DNA of 64,000 bases from Pseudomonas pisciculturae. Its GTDB lineage: Bacteria; Pseudomonadota; Gammaproteobacteria; Pseudomonadales; Pseudomonadaceae. Below the pieces are notes generated by a model, which saw only the letters and a list, made by a program, of their open reading frames with translations, made no database searches and had not been told where the DNA came from. The stretch spans positions 124,001 through 188,000 of the forward strand of contig NZ_JACVZE010000004.1 in NCBI RefSeq assembly GCF_015461805.1, read 5' to 3'. Shown here one piece after another: positions 63,494 to 64,000 of the stretch. Positions within the stretch are counted from its first letter, which is position 1. The number at the start of each line of letters is the position of its first letter. A program made the position numbers and the translations under genes.

Positions 63494-64000
63494 TCAGGCC
63501 TTCGCAGCCTGGGCCTTGGCCCGCATCTTGTCGGCCATGCTGGTCATCTCGTCATAGAGCAACTGCGGGTTTTTCTGCTTCAACGCCCACGCCATCCGCC
63601 CCTGCTCGTGGGGCAGGATCATGAATTCCCCCTCGGCCACGCGCTGGTAGATGTAGTCGGCGATGTCTGCCGCCGTGATCGGCGAGCTTTCCAGCAACTT
63701 GCCCACTTGGGCTTTCATCGCCGGCGTCGGGCCACGGAACGAGTCCAGCAGGTTGGTCTGGAAGAACGACGGGCACACCACGTGCACACCGACCTCCTGC
63801 TGCTTGAGCTCCACCAGCAAACTCTCTGACAGCGCCACCACACCAGCCTTGGCCACGTTGTAGTTACTCATGGCCGGGCCCTGCATCAGCGCCGCCATGG
63901 AGGCGATGTTGATGATGCGCCCCTTGCTCTTTTCCAGCAGCGGCAGGAACGCCTTGCAGCCCTTGACCACGCCCATGAGGTTGATTGCGATCTGCCAGTC
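63494..64000 (-). CDS. SDR-family oxidoreductase, C-terminal part (cut by window edge)
   Basis: The frame ends at 63494 and stays open to the right edge, giving 168 residues. DWQIAINLMGVVKGCKAFLP leads into GRIINIASMAALMQGP, with the catalytic Tyr and Lys in SNYNVAKAG and the NAD-positioning CPSFFQTNLLDSF. These are classical short-chain dehydrogenase/reductase elements; the Rossmann N-terminus and its GxxxGxG motif lie outside. The tail is Lys/Ala-rich (MRAKAQAAKA). Substrate is unknown. An internal ATG at 63976 is only an apparent start. Confidence 0.88.
   Translation of the reverse strand, partial: DWQIAINLMGVVKGCKAFLPLLEKSKGRIINIASMAALMQGPAMSNYNVAKAGVVALSESLLVELKQQEVGVHVVCPSFFQTNLLDSFRGPTPAMKAQVGKLLESSPITAADIADYIYQRVAEGEFMILPHEQGRMAWALKQKNPQLLYDEMTSMADKMRAKAQAAKA

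Overview
The window is high-GC gammaproteobacterial DNA from a Pseudomonas, most likely of the P. fluorescens group. This is inferred from protein families and gene order (rbdA / ABC / DsbA-like / trhO / bolA / DUF2059 / fumC; thiolase / pap / mnmC; the asnO-ngg NAGGN osmolyte operon), from an undA-type 1-undecene synthase, and from many REP/REPIN palindromes of at least five sequence subfamilies. No rRNA, phage, IS element or CRISPR array was seen.

Layout. 1-2.8 kb: a chemoreceptor cut by the window edge, a DUF3144 gene, trmK and a GntR regulator. 2.8-5.8 kb: divergent D-glucarate uptake and dehydration genes. 6.0-6.7 kb: a HI1419/HI1420-type toxin-antitoxin pair. 6.8-18.4 kb: a two-armed catabolic island. 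The minus-strand arm holds a fused ABC permease-ATPase, a PhyH dioxygenase, a binding protein, a class II aldolase, a DUF1028 protein, an ArgE-like deacylase and an MBL hydrolase. A LysR gene separates it from the plus-strand arm: a RidA-like protein, a quinone-oxidoreductase-like MDR, a type II dehydroquinase-like protein and an FMO. The RidA-like and dehydroquinase-like proteins both lack the arginine that defines canonical activity, so the pathway is probably not a textbook one.

18.4-24.7 kb: small accessory genes, a tandem pair of about 443-residue unknown paralogues and an AT-richer secreted protein gene. 24.7-29.6 kb: a YeeE transporter, a four-copy 138-bp REPIN tandem array, a DUF1289 gene, a secreted endonuclease and a divergent MFS/TetR pair. 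29.6-33.6 kb: an iron-type cell-surface signalling cassette (ECF sigma, FecR-like, TonB receptor) behind a candidate Fur box. Then come tRNA-Asn, a LysR/lldD pair, a GGDEF protein, undA and rbdA. 40.6-50.6 kb is conserved housekeeping DNA. 50.8-57.6 kb holds mnmC converging on a 1608-residue LRR/NEL-type E3 ubiquitin ligase-like effector candidate. 57.9-63.2 kb carries the NAGGN operon, a YheU gene and a CsrA/Rsm paralogue, and the window ends inside an SDR gene.

The least conventional items are the 6.8-18.4 kb catabolic island, the NEL protein, the duplicated unknown pair, and REP elements acting as gene parts (one supplies the argE stop codon; four make up the tandem array). All functional assignments come from reading translations and motifs; no database search was run.
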